NCBI GenBank assembly: GCA_964653285.1
Contig: CAZZEX010000153.1
Location: forward strand, 1 to 7,679
Source: CAZZEX01 sp964653285
GTDB lineage: Bacteria; Chloroflexota; Anaerolineae; B4-G1
Length of the DNA stretch: 7,679 bases
Direction of reading: 5' to 3'
Shown here: in pieces, positions 1-4,770 of the stretch
How positions within the stretch are numbered: position 1 is the stretch's first letter
How the letters are laid out: each line of letters opens with the position of its first letter
Translations under genes and position numbers: made by a program
The notes under the pieces: generated by a model
What the model was told of the DNA's origin: nothing
Seen by the model: only the letters and a program-made list of their open reading frames with translations
Databases searched by the model: none

Positions 1-147
1 TACTTTTGCTCAGAGGTCAGCACCGGCACACCGATGCGCGCCTTTGAGATAATCGTCGAGGCAGAAGAAGCGGGCATGGCGCGGGAAAAAGTCATCGAGC
101 AGTTAAAGACGCGGCTGAAATCGCAGATCGGTTTTGAAGGCGAATGA
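1..147 (+). CDS. 3' end of an unrecognised protein (partial)
   Basis: Frame 1 is open from the first base to a TGA at 145-147, giving 48 residues; the other two forward frames close early. The tail reads YFCSEVSTGTPMRAFEII and then a charged, probably helical stretch ending in IGFEGE. I do not recognise the family. The layout, a short strand-like segment followed by an amphipathic helix, could be the end of many alpha/beta enzymes, including CoA ligases, but I see no diagnostic motif. The stop is 13 bases before the GTG of the next gene, whose ribosome binding site follows directly, so the two are probably co-transcribed. That this is a real gene end is fairly secure; its function is unknown. 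Confidence 0.6.
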   Translation, partial: YFCSEVSTGTPMRAFEIIVEAEEAGMAREKVIEQLKTRLKSQIGFEGE

Positions 148-148
148 C

Positions 149-157
149 GAGGAGAGG
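149..157 (+). promoter_or_regulatory. Ribosome binding site deciding the GTG 161 start
   Basis: GAGGAGAGG lies 3 bases (6 counted from its GAGGAG core) before GTG 161 and just after the stop of the preceding gene. The upstream TTG at 134 has no comparable site. This supports 161 as the start of the flavoprotein. Confidence 0.7.
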
Positions 158-160
158 CCA

Positions 161-1414
161 GTGAGACAATACGTTATCGTAGGCAACGGCGTCACGGGCA
201 TAACGGCGGCGCAAGCAATTGTGCGGGCCGACCCGGCCGCCGAGGTACGCGTCTTCGGCGCGGAGCCCTATCCCTACTACCGCCGCCCGCGGCTATGGGA
301 GTTCATCGCCGGTGAGATCGAGCAGGACGCGCTCTACTTTCGACCGCCGGAGTGGTACGCCAGGCGCGACATCCACCTGCACCTGGGGGTTCGAATCACA
401 TCACTTGACCCCGCTGCCCATCGCCTCACCCTTCGACCGGGCTCAGGGCAGGCCTTGGCCGACGGCTCGCACGTGGAATACGATCGCCTGTTGCTTGCCA
501 CAGGCGGTCGCCCCTTTGTGCCGCCTTTCGAGGGCACCGACAAGGAGGGCGTCTTCACTCTGCGCACGCTTGACGACGCGTTGGCGATGAAGACTTACGC
601 CAGCGATGTTCGCAGCACAGCGGTCATCGGCGGGGGGCTGCTGGGGCTGGAAACGGCGCGGGCGCTGTGCACCGCTGGTCTGGAGGTGACGGTAATCGAG
701 TTCATCCCCTACCTGTTGCCTCGCCAGTTGGACGCAGAGGGGGCGCAAGTTCTACAATCACTGCTGGAAACGATGGGATTGCACATACTGACCGGCGCAG
801 CGACAGAGGCTATCCTGGGCGATGGGCGCGCTAAGGGCGTGCGGCTTAAGGACAGCCGCGTGGTGGATGGCGAACTGGTGCTCGTCTCCACCGGCATCCG
901 CTCGCGGGTCGAACTGGCGCGGGAGGCCGGCCTGGAGGTGAACCGGGGCGTGGTTGTCAATGAGCAGTTGCAGACGAGTGTGGAAGATGTGTTTGCTGCA
1001 GGCGACGCCGCCGAATTCGAGGGGCGGGTCTACGGCATCATCCCCGCCGCCACCGAGCAGGCCCAGGTCGCGGCAGCGAACATGGTCGCGCCTGGCAGCG
1101 CCACCTACAGCGGCACCATACCCGCCAACACGCTCAAGATCGTCGGCGTGGACCTGACCTGCCTGGGCGAGGCGACGGCTACGGGCGACGAGTTCGTCGT
1201 CCTGCGCAAGGCGGACCCGGCGAGCGGCGTGTACCGGCGGCTGACGCTGCGCGACTGCAAGATCGTCGGCGCCATCCTGCTGGGCGACACGCAGAGCGTC
1301 CGGCCGGTGAAGCAGTTGATCACCACGGGACGTGACGTGTCGGCCTACAGCGAGCGGCTGCTGGACGATGACTTCGACTTGAAGTCGCTGCTACAGGTCA
1401 AGCCAAAGGCCTAA
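161..1414 (+). CDS. FAD-dependent NAD(P)H oxidoreductase, NADH:rubredoxin reductase type
   Basis: This is a cytosolic flavoprotein of the pyridine-nucleotide-disulfide oxidoreductase fold. It probably passes electrons from NAD(P)H to rubredoxin or another small carrier. From the chosen start it is 417 residues. The N-terminal FAD Rossmann motif is GNGVTGITAA (residues 8-17), the ATGG motif is at 113-116, the NAD(P) motif GGGLLGLE is at 157-164, and the second FAD motif VFAAGDAAE is at 277-285. A C-terminal domain (about 320-410) resembles those of rubredoxin reductase and the NirB N-terminal module. I chose GTG 161 because GAGGAGAGG (149-157) precedes it and the FAD motif then sits at the usual distance from the N terminus; an in-frame TTG at 134 would overlap the upstream gene. 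No redox-active CxxC pair is visible. Residues 91-98 are encoded by a repeat-like insert. With superoxide reductase downstream, a role in feeding it electrons is a good inference. The exact partner is not visible. Confidence 0.85.
   Translation: MRQYVIVGNGVTGITAAQAIVRADPAAEVRVFGAEPYPYYRRPRLWEFIAGEIEQDALYFRPPEWYARRDIHLHLGVRITSLDPAAHRLTLRPGSGQALADGSHVEYDRLLLATGGRPFVPPFEGTDKEGVFTLRTLDDALAMKTYASDVRSTAVIGGGLLGLETARALCTAGLEVTVIEFIPYLLPRQLDAEGAQVLQSLLETMGLHILTGAATEAILGDGRAKGVRLKDSRVVDGELVLVSTGIRSRVELAREAGLEVNRGVVVNEQLQTSVEDVFAAGDAAEFEGRVYGIIPAATEQAQVAAANMVAPGSATYSGTIPANTLKIVGVDLTCLGEATATGDEFVVLRKADPASGVYRRLTLRDCKIVGAILLGDTQSVRPVKQLITTGRDVSAYSERLLDDDFDLKSLLQVKPKA
429..453 (+). repeat. Dispersed-repeat-like insert (TTCGAC...GCTCAGG type) inside the flavoprotein gene
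   Basis: The stretch CCCTTCGACCGGGCTCAGGG, followed by CAGGC, matches the style of short dispersed repeats (CCTTCGACxxxGCTCAGGxCAGG) that are abundant in Chloroflexota and some other environmental genomes. It lies within the flavoprotein reading frame and encodes LRPGSGQA (residues 91-98), in a loop between two strands where family members are usually shorter. It keeps the frame. The repeat assignment rests on memory of the motif and on its low-complexity translation. There is one copy in this window. Confidence 0.45.
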
Positions 1415-1607
1415 CACCCCATAGATCACGTTTCGATAGGGCCAGAAGTTTGTGCGAAATTGGCTCAATTAGTTGAGCGAAGGAGGTGGCTTAGGGAAGG
1501 AATAAGGAAGCAACCCATCTGAGATCAGCAATCGGCCCAAAGCAATCGTTGGGCCTAGCGCCCGCACTCACCTATCGCGGGCGACCACAAGAGAGGAGGT
1601 AGCCAGA
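1415..1607 (+). promoter_or_regulatory. Leader of the peroxiredoxin gene with three inverted repeats
   Basis: This 193-base gap has no convincing ORF. It holds three perfect inverted repeats in order. GCTCAA-N4-TTGAGC (1463-1478) is operator-sized. GGCCCAA-N8-TTGGGCC (1534-1555) and CGCCCGC-N11-GCGGGCG (1559-1583) are two adjacent 7-bp hairpins ending 8 bases before the GAGAGGAGG ribosome binding site. An isolated SD-like AGGAGGTGG at 1481-1489 has no ORF behind it. None of the hairpins is followed by a T-run, so they look more like a folded 5' UTR or regulator sites than a terminator for the flavoprotein gene. I could not match it to a known riboswitch. Confidence 0.5.
1420..1428 (+). repeat. 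CATAGATCA motif, copy 1 of 3
   Basis: CATAGATCA begins 5 bases after the stop codon of the flavoprotein gene, in the peroxiredoxin leader. Identical copies lie at 3794-3802 and 4742-4750; all three are in gene gaps, on the same strand, within 5 bases after a stop codon. Confidence 0.35.
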
Positions 1608-2219
1608 ATGAGCGCGCAAGTAGGCAAAGAAGCGCCGGATTTCACCGCCATGGCGTATCATGAGGGTGCGGCTAAGGAGATCAAACTCTCCGATTACCGA
1701 GGCAAGTGGGTGATGCTCTGCTTCTACCCTGCTGATTTCACCTGCGTCTGACCGACGGAACTGTCGGCAGTTGCCGTCAAGTATCCCGAATTTCAGGAGT
1801 TGGGAGTGGAGGTGCTTTCGGTCAGCGTGGACAGCAACTACTCCCATAAAGTCTGGCAAGAGGTGGAACTGTCCAAGATGGTAGAGGGGGGCGTCCCCTA
1901 TCCCATGCTCTCGGATCCCGGAGGCAAAATCGGCGCTCTATACGGAGTGTATGACGAGGAGAAGGGAGTAGATGTTCGTGGCCGCTTTCTGATCGATCCG
2001 GAGGGAGTGATCCAGGCCATGGAGATCCTAACCCCACCGGTAGGCCGCAACGTGGCAGAAGTTATACGCCAATTGAAGGCCTTCCAACACCACCAGGCCA
2101 CCGGGGAACTAATGCCTTCCGGGTGGCAGCCAGGCAAGCCAATCCTGCCACCCGAGACTGAAACCCTCAAAATGGCTGGCAAGGTTTGGGAGATTTGGAA
2201 ACCAGAAATGGCGTTTTGA
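1608..2219 (+). CDS. prxU: Selenocysteine-containing peroxiredoxin (AhpC/Prx family) with in-frame TGA at the active site
   Basis: This thiol/selenol peroxidase would reduce H2O2, organic peroxides or peroxynitrite in the cytosol. ATG 1608 follows GAGAGGAGG (1591-1599). The frame is open for 204 codons except for one TGA at 1749-1751, codon 48. Read through, the active site is P41-A-D-F-T45-C46-V-U48-P-T-E, and the TGA falls exactly on the peroxidatic cysteine of the PxxxTxxC motif. The fold continues normally afterwards (VLSVSVDSNYSHKVW, conserved Arg124 in RGRFLIDPEG), with an AhpC-like C terminus. Sec forms of this family are established (PrxU of Eubacterium acidaminophilum). A strong stem-loop follows the TGA. 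Oddly, the C-terminal resolving cysteine of AhpC (GEVCP) is Met169 here (GELMP); the only cysteines are C38 and C46. A nonsense mutation in a dying gene is the alternative, but the otherwise intact frame argues against it. Simple ORF calling would start at TTG 1800 and lose the active site. Confidence 0.85.
1749..1778 (+). promoter_or_regulatory. Probable bacterial SECIS element at the recoded TGA
   Basis: Directly after the TGA (1749-1751) and two C bases, GACGGAACTG (1754-1763) pairs with CAGTT-G-CCGTC (1768-1778). This gives ten Watson-Crick pairs with a single bulged G at 1773 and a four-base loop TCGG (1764-1767). Bacterial SECIS elements are stem-loops just 3' of the UGA inside the coding region, with guanine in the apical loop, and are bound by SelB. 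Position, loop G and the UGA-C context all fit. The distance from UGA to loop (12 bases) is at the short end of what I recall for such elements. Confidence 0.7.
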
Positions 2220-2284
2220 GGCCGTCACACCTAAGCACCGGGTTTACCAGGACAGTCAGAAAGTTCTAACCAGGAAGCCTTTAG

Positions 2285-2353
2285 GCACAGAGCAAAACTT
2301 GCAGGTGCCCGATCTGCGGCGCGAAATGGGAGAAGTTCCGGCCGATCACGTGA
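2285..2353 (+). pseudogene. Relic of a rubredoxin-type CPxCG zinc/iron-ribbon tail
   Basis: In the gap before the DJ-1/PfpI gene, one frame reads CRCPICGAKWEKFRPIT and then TGA at 2351-2353. This resembles the second metal-binding knuckle and end of rubredoxin or of a rubrerythrin C-terminal domain (CPVCGAxKxxF). Upstream in the same frame there are stops at 2282-2284 and 2267-2269 and no first CxxCG knuckle or start codon, so it is at best a 3' remnant. A rubredoxin would fit well beside a rubredoxin reductase and superoxide reductase. The match is short, so chance similarity remains possible. Confidence 0.4.
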
Positions 2354-2354
2354 T
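2345..2354. promoter_or_regulatory. 10-bp perfect palindrome upstream of the DJ-1/PfpI gene
   Basis: ATCACGTGAT is fully self-complementary and ends 41 bases before ATG 2396. It could be an operator, but it overlaps the end of the rubredoxin-like relic and may be accidental. Confidence 0.2.
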
Positions 2355-2395
2355 ACAGAGGGCAAGAAGCAGGAAGAGTGAATAAGGAGGCGATT

Positions 2396-2914
2396 ATGGA
2401 ATTGAAGGGCCAACGCATCGCTATTTTGGCCGAGGATATGTATCAGGAATTGGAGTTGTGGTATCCACTCCTACGCATGCACGAGGCCGGCGCCGAGGTG
2501 ACCGTCATCGGCATGCCTGGCGTGCAAGCATACCACAGCAAACTGGGCTATCCGGTGGAAGTGGACGCCGCTGCCAACGCGGTCTCGGCGGGTGACTTCG
2601 ACGCCATCATCGTGCCGGGCGGTTACGCGCCCGATCGGATGCGCCGCCACCAACCTATGCTTGACCTGGTGAGGGGCGTGTTCGAGCGTGGCGGCGTCGT
2701 GGCCGCCATCTGCCATGCCGGGTGGGTGCCCATCTCGGCTGGGCTGGTGAAAGGCAAACGGGTCACCTCCGTCCCGGCGATCAAAGATGACCTCATCAAC
2801 GCCGGGGCGAAGTGGGTGGACCAGGAGGTGGTGCAGGATGGCAACCTGATCACCTCGCGAATGCCAAGCGACTTGCCCGCGTTCTGCCGCACGATCATCG
2901 CAGCGCTGAAGTGA
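2396..2914 (+). CDS. DJ-1/PfpI family protein (class I glutamine amidotransferase-like)
   Basis: This 172-residue single-domain protein belongs to the DJ-1/ThiJ/PfpI superfamily. Members act as cysteine-dependent proteases, glyoxalases or proposed protein deglycases, or as redox-sensitive chaperones. Visible marks are the N-terminal strand RIAILAEDMYQELEL with Glu18, IIVPGGY (71-77), and the nucleophile elbow AICHAGW with Cys106 and His107. The Cys-His order and the PfpI-like length favour the PfpI/YhbO branch. ATG 2396 is chosen because AAGGAGG (2384-2390) lies 5 bases before it; the in-frame GTG at 2378 lies upstream of that site and would only add MNKEAI. It sits 52 bases before superoxide reductase and is probably in the same transcript, suggesting a part in repairing or clearing damaged protein or reactive aldehydes under oxidative stress. 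The real substrate cannot be told from sequence. Confidence 0.85.
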   Translation: MELKGQRIAILAEDMYQELELWYPLLRMHEAGAEVTVIGMPGVQAYHSKLGYPVEVDAAANAVSAGDFDAIIVPGGYAPDRMRRHQPMLDLVRGVFERGGVVAAICHAGWVPISAGLVKGKRVTSVPAIKDDLINAGAKWVDQEVVQDGNLITSRMPSDLPAFCRTIIAALK

Positions 2915-2965
2915 GCGATGCACTACAACGGATAGTGAATAAAACGGAAAGAGAAGGCAAGTACC

Positions 2966-3361
2966 ATGACACAACTGAGCGAACATATTCAGAGGGCAGA
3001 CTGGAAGAAGGAGAAGCACGTGCCGGTCATCGAGTGTCCAGATGAGGTCAAGGCGGGCGAGGTCTTCGAGGTGAAGGTCGGCCTGGGGAAGGAGATTGCC
3101 CACCCCAATACCACCGAACACCACATCCGCTGGATTAGCCTCTACTTCCATCCAGAAGGTGACAAGTTCACCTACGATGTGGGCCACTTCGAGTTCAATG
3201 CCCACGGCGAGGCCGTCGCCGGTCCGAACCAGGGTCCCGTCTACACACATCACGCGGTGACCACGTCGCTGAAGATCAGCAAGCCCGGCATGCTGCACGC
3301 CCTGGCCTATTGCAACATCCACGGGCTGTGGGAGGGCAGCAAGGAGATCAGGTTGATTTAG
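2966..3361 (+). CDS. sor: Superoxide reductase (1Fe desulfoferrodoxin / neelaredoxin type)
   Basis: This cytosolic non-heme iron enzyme reduces superoxide to H2O2 without making oxygen, using electrons usually delivered by rubredoxin. It has 131 residues. The full Fe(His)4Cys set is present: His18 in EKHVP, His46 in HPNTTEHH, His52 in the same motif, and Cys116 and His119 in CNIHG. The catalytic-loop Glu16-Lys17 just before His18 is also kept. There is no N-terminal Cys4 desulforedoxin domain, so this is the short one-iron class, as in Pyrococcus. ATG 2966 follows a modest AGAAGG (2952-2957). A perfect 13-bp hairpin lies just after the stop. Its last 36 codons are repeated, with mutations, at 4628-4738 beyond the encapsulin gene. 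The product H2O2 would be handled by the peroxiredoxin or thioferritin nearby. Confidence 0.93.
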   Translation: MTQLSEHIQRADWKKEKHVPVIECPDEVKAGEVFEVKVGLGKEIAHPNTTEHHIRWISLYFHPEGDKFTYDVGHFEFNAHGEAVAGPNQGPVYTHHAVTTSLKISKPGMLHALAYCNIHGLWEGSKEIRLI

Positions 3362-3370
3362 AACAAATCA

Positions 3371-3405
3371 GGCTCCCACGCCCGGCACGTGGGGGCGTGG
3401 GAGCC
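3371..3405 (+). terminator. Strong 13-bp hairpin after superoxide reductase (attenuator or terminator-like, no T-run)
   Basis: GGCTCCCACGCCC (3371-3383) pairs perfectly with GGGCGTGGGAGCC (3393-3405) across a 9-base loop, starting 9 bases after the stop of superoxide reductase. The following bases (ACCCGCAGAAAC) have no T-run, so classic intrinsic termination is doubtful. It could be a partial terminator or a stabiliser that separates expression of superoxide reductase from the ferritin-encapsulin pair. Confidence 0.45.
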
Positions 3406-3433
3406 ACCCGCAGAAACACAAGGAGGTAAGAAA

Positions 3434-3793
3434 ATGCCCGAGTTTCTCAACCCTTTCAGCGGCAAGTTGCCGGATCGCGAACTCACCAACGAAGAGTTGA
3501 TCCGTGCCATCCGTCTGGATCTTGCCGCCGAGCACGAGGCAGTCCATCTCTACATGGCCCACGCCGAGGCCACCGACCATCCCCTGGCCAAGAAGGTGCT
3601 CATTGACATCGCCAATGAGGAGCGGGTTCACGCCGGTGAATTCGCCCGCCTGTTGCAAATCCTGACCGGGGACGAGGACAAATGGCTGGCGGAGGGCGCG
3701 GAGGAGGTGAACGAAATGGCCGCTGATGTCGGTGGCGCTGAGGCCCCGGCGGCCAGCGGGGAGGAGGCGACCATCGGGTCGCTCAAGGAGTGA
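3434..3793 (+). CDS. Encapsulated ferritin-like protein with C-terminal encapsulin cargo-loading peptide
   Basis: This 119-residue di-iron ferritin-like cargo would oxidise Fe(II) inside the encapsulin shell. Two helices carry likely metal ligands: Glu33/Glu35 in AAEHEAVHLY and an E-x-x-H pair Glu63/His66 in NEERVH. Only one helical pair is present, so like other encapsulated ferritins it must dimerise to build the di-iron site. The ferritin part closely resembles, from memory, the ferritin domain fused to the Pyrococcus furiosus encapsulin (KLPDRELTNEELIRAIRLDL..). A Gly/Ala/Glu-rich linker (about 98-111) leads to the C-terminal ATIGSLKE, a classic cargo-loading peptide (T/L-x-G-S-L-x). ATG 3434 is preceded by AAGGAGG; the in-frame ATG at 3389 lies inside the hairpin and lacks an SD. 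The encapsulin gene starts 38 bases after its stop. Confidence 0.9.
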   Translation: MPEFLNPFSGKLPDRELTNEELIRAIRLDLAAEHEAVHLYMAHAEATDHPLAKKVLIDIANEERVHAGEFARLLQILTGDEDKWLAEGAEEVNEMAADVGGAEAPAASGEEATIGSLKE

Positions 3794-3806
3794 CATAGAT
3801 CACTCC
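3787..3806. promoter_or_regulatory. Crp/Fnr-like palindrome GGAGTGA-N6-TCACTCC before encapsulin
   Basis: A perfect 7-bp inverted repeat with a 6-base spacer (CATAGA) overlaps the stop codon of the ferritin-like gene and lies 25 bases before the encapsulin ATG. Its core GTGA-N6-TCAC equals the core of Crp-type operators. In RNA it could also form a small hairpin between the two genes. No promoter elements are clear next to it, so regulator binding is only a suggestion. Confidence 0.35.
3794..3802 (+). repeat. CATAGATCA motif, copy 2 of 3
   Basis: This copy directly follows the stop of the ferritin-like gene, 29 bases before the encapsulin ATG. It is the only one with a symmetric left arm, forming the GGAGTGA-N6-TCACTCC palindrome. 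Confidence 0.35.
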
Positions 3807-3831
3807 GATTGACAAAGAAGGAGGACGAACC

Positions 3832-4620
3832 ATGACGAACAAGTATCTGGCTCGAGAGGACGCGCCCTTCGGATCAGAGACGTGGGGCGTGCTGGACGGG
3901 GCGATGACGGAGGCGGCCAAAAGCCAGCTTGTGGGCCGTCGCCTGTTGCACATCGAGGGGCCCTTCGGCCTGGGGCTGAAGGTGGTGCCCTTGCAGGACG
4001 TCGAGGTGGAATCAGGCCTGATCACCAGTCAAGTCATCCCCGTGTCGCTGATCCAGACGACGTTCACTCTCGGCAAGCGCGATCTGGCGAGCCACGAGCG
4101 CGACGGGGTGACGCTCGACACGACCGCCGTGATGAAGGCCGCCATCGAGTGCGCAGGCCTGGAGGATGGCCTGATCTTCAACGGGACCTCGGGCGTGCCC
4201 GGCCTGCTGACGGTGGACGGCTCTAACAGCCTGGGCCTCTCCGCCTGGGACGAGGTCGGTGTGGCCGCCGACGACATCATCAAGGCTATGACCACCCTCG
4301 ATAGCGCCGGTTTCCACGGCCCGTACTGTCTGGCGCTGGCGCCCGACCGGTACAATCTCCTGTTCCGGCGCTACCCCAGGGGGAACTTCAGCGAGATGGA
4401 GCACGTGAAGACGATGATGACGGACGGCGTCTTCAAGGCGCCGAACCTCGAGAGCGGCGGGGTGCTGCTGGCATCCGGTCGCCAGTACGCCTCCATCGTG
4501 CTCGGGCAGGACATGTCCATCGGCTTCATCGGCCCTGTCGGGGATAAGTTGGAATTCTCGATCTCCGAAAGCCTGGCGCTGCTCATCCGTCAGCCCCAGG
4601 CCATCTGCGTGCTCGAGTAA
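3832..4620 (+). CDS. enc: Encapsulin shell protein, family 1 (HK97 fold)
   Basis: This 262-residue shell protomer self-assembles into a protein nanocompartment in the cytosol. Family features are visible along the whole length: the N-terminal segment followed by LVGRRLLHIEGPFGLGLKVV (33-52), LIFNGTSGVPGL in the middle, a GPYCLALAPDRYN strand (about 163-175), the late block IVLGQDMSIGFIGP, and a final ISESLALLIRQPQAICVL strand. The length is typical of family 1 encapsulins that form 60-subunit T=1 shells; that assembly state is inferred, not visible. ATG 3832 follows AAGGAGG (3818-3824). The neighbour just upstream ends in a matching targeting peptide, so the pair is a self-contained iron-storage nanocompartment. 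The gene is followed after 7 bases by a broken copy of the superoxide reductase 3' end. No other protein in the window ends in an evident loading peptide. Confidence 0.94.
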   Translation: MTNKYLAREDAPFGSETWGVLDGAMTEAAKSQLVGRRLLHIEGPFGLGLKVVPLQDVEVESGLITSQVIPVSLIQTTFTLGKRDLASHERDGVTLDTTAVMKAAIECAGLEDGLIFNGTSGVPGLLTVDGSNSLGLSAWDEVGVAADDIIKAMTTLDSAGFHGPYCLALAPDRYNLLFRRYPRGNFSEMEHVKTMMTDGVFKAPNLESGGVLLASGRQYASIVLGQDMSIGFIGPVGDKLEFSISESLALLIRQPQAICVLE

Positions 4621-4627
4621 GTCACCC

Positions 4628-4738
4628 CACGCGGTGACCACGTGGCTGAAGATTGACAAGCCCGGCACGCTGCACGCGCTGGCCCTGTGCAACATCCACG
4701 GGCTGTGGGAGAGCAGCAAAGAGATTGGTGTAAGTTAA
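4628..4738 (+). pseudogene. Truncated second copy of the superoxide reductase 3' end
   Basis: From 4628 the sequence aligns without gaps to 3251-3361, the last 36 codons and stop of superoxide reductase. The first 33 codons differ at 12 of 99 bases, and the last few codons diverge. It would read HAVTTWLKIDKPGTLHALAL, CNIHGLWESSKEIGVS, then TAA, keeping the Cys-His iron-ligand pair but lacking the other three histidines, the N-terminal domain and any start. Similarity begins 7 bases after the encapsulin stop. It is a non-functional relic of a duplicated or recombined superoxide reductase gene. Confidence 0.9.
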
Positions 4739-4741
4739 TTC

Positions 4742-4750
4742 CATAGATCA
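4742..4750 (+). repeat. CATAGATCA motif, copy 3 of 3
   Basis: This copy lies 3 bases after the stop of the superoxide reductase relic and 20 bases before the DPSL start. It is followed by an A-rich stretch and the AAGGAG ribosome binding site (4759-4764). Confidence 0.35.
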
Positions 4751-4770
4751 AGTCAAAAAAGGAGAAAATC

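Noticed and set aside
134..160. TTG start for the flavoprotein
   Set aside because: It overlaps the preceding gene, lacks an SD, and adds nine residues before the usual N-terminal FAD strand.
1534..1583. Tandem hairpins as the intrinsic terminator of the flavoprotein gene
   Set aside because: Neither stem is followed by a T-run, and they sit close to the SD of the next gene, so a leader role is more likely.
1749..1751. TGA read as an ordinary stop, making the peroxiredoxin a pseudogene or a gene starting at TTG 1800
   Set aside because: The frame is intact on both sides, the TGA is exactly at the catalytic Cys, the SD and ATG are at 1608, a SECIS-like stem follows, and Sec-Prx is a known family. 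A C-terminal piece alone would lack the active site.
2471..3322. Long antisense ORF (283 residues) over the DJ-1/PfpI and superoxide reductase genes
   Set aside because: It crosses two well-supported genes and their gap, has a His/Val/Gly-rich composition typical of reverse-frame shadows in GC-rich DNA, and shows no family motif.
3389..3433. Upstream ATG start for the ferritin-like cargo gene
   Set aside because: It would translate the 3' arm of a hairpin and has no SD, while ATG 3434 has AAGGAGG at good spacing.
4012..4719. Antisense ORF (235 residues) over encapsulin and the superoxide reductase relic
   Set aside because: Shadow of the encapsulin coding sequence; no motifs, no supporting gene signals.
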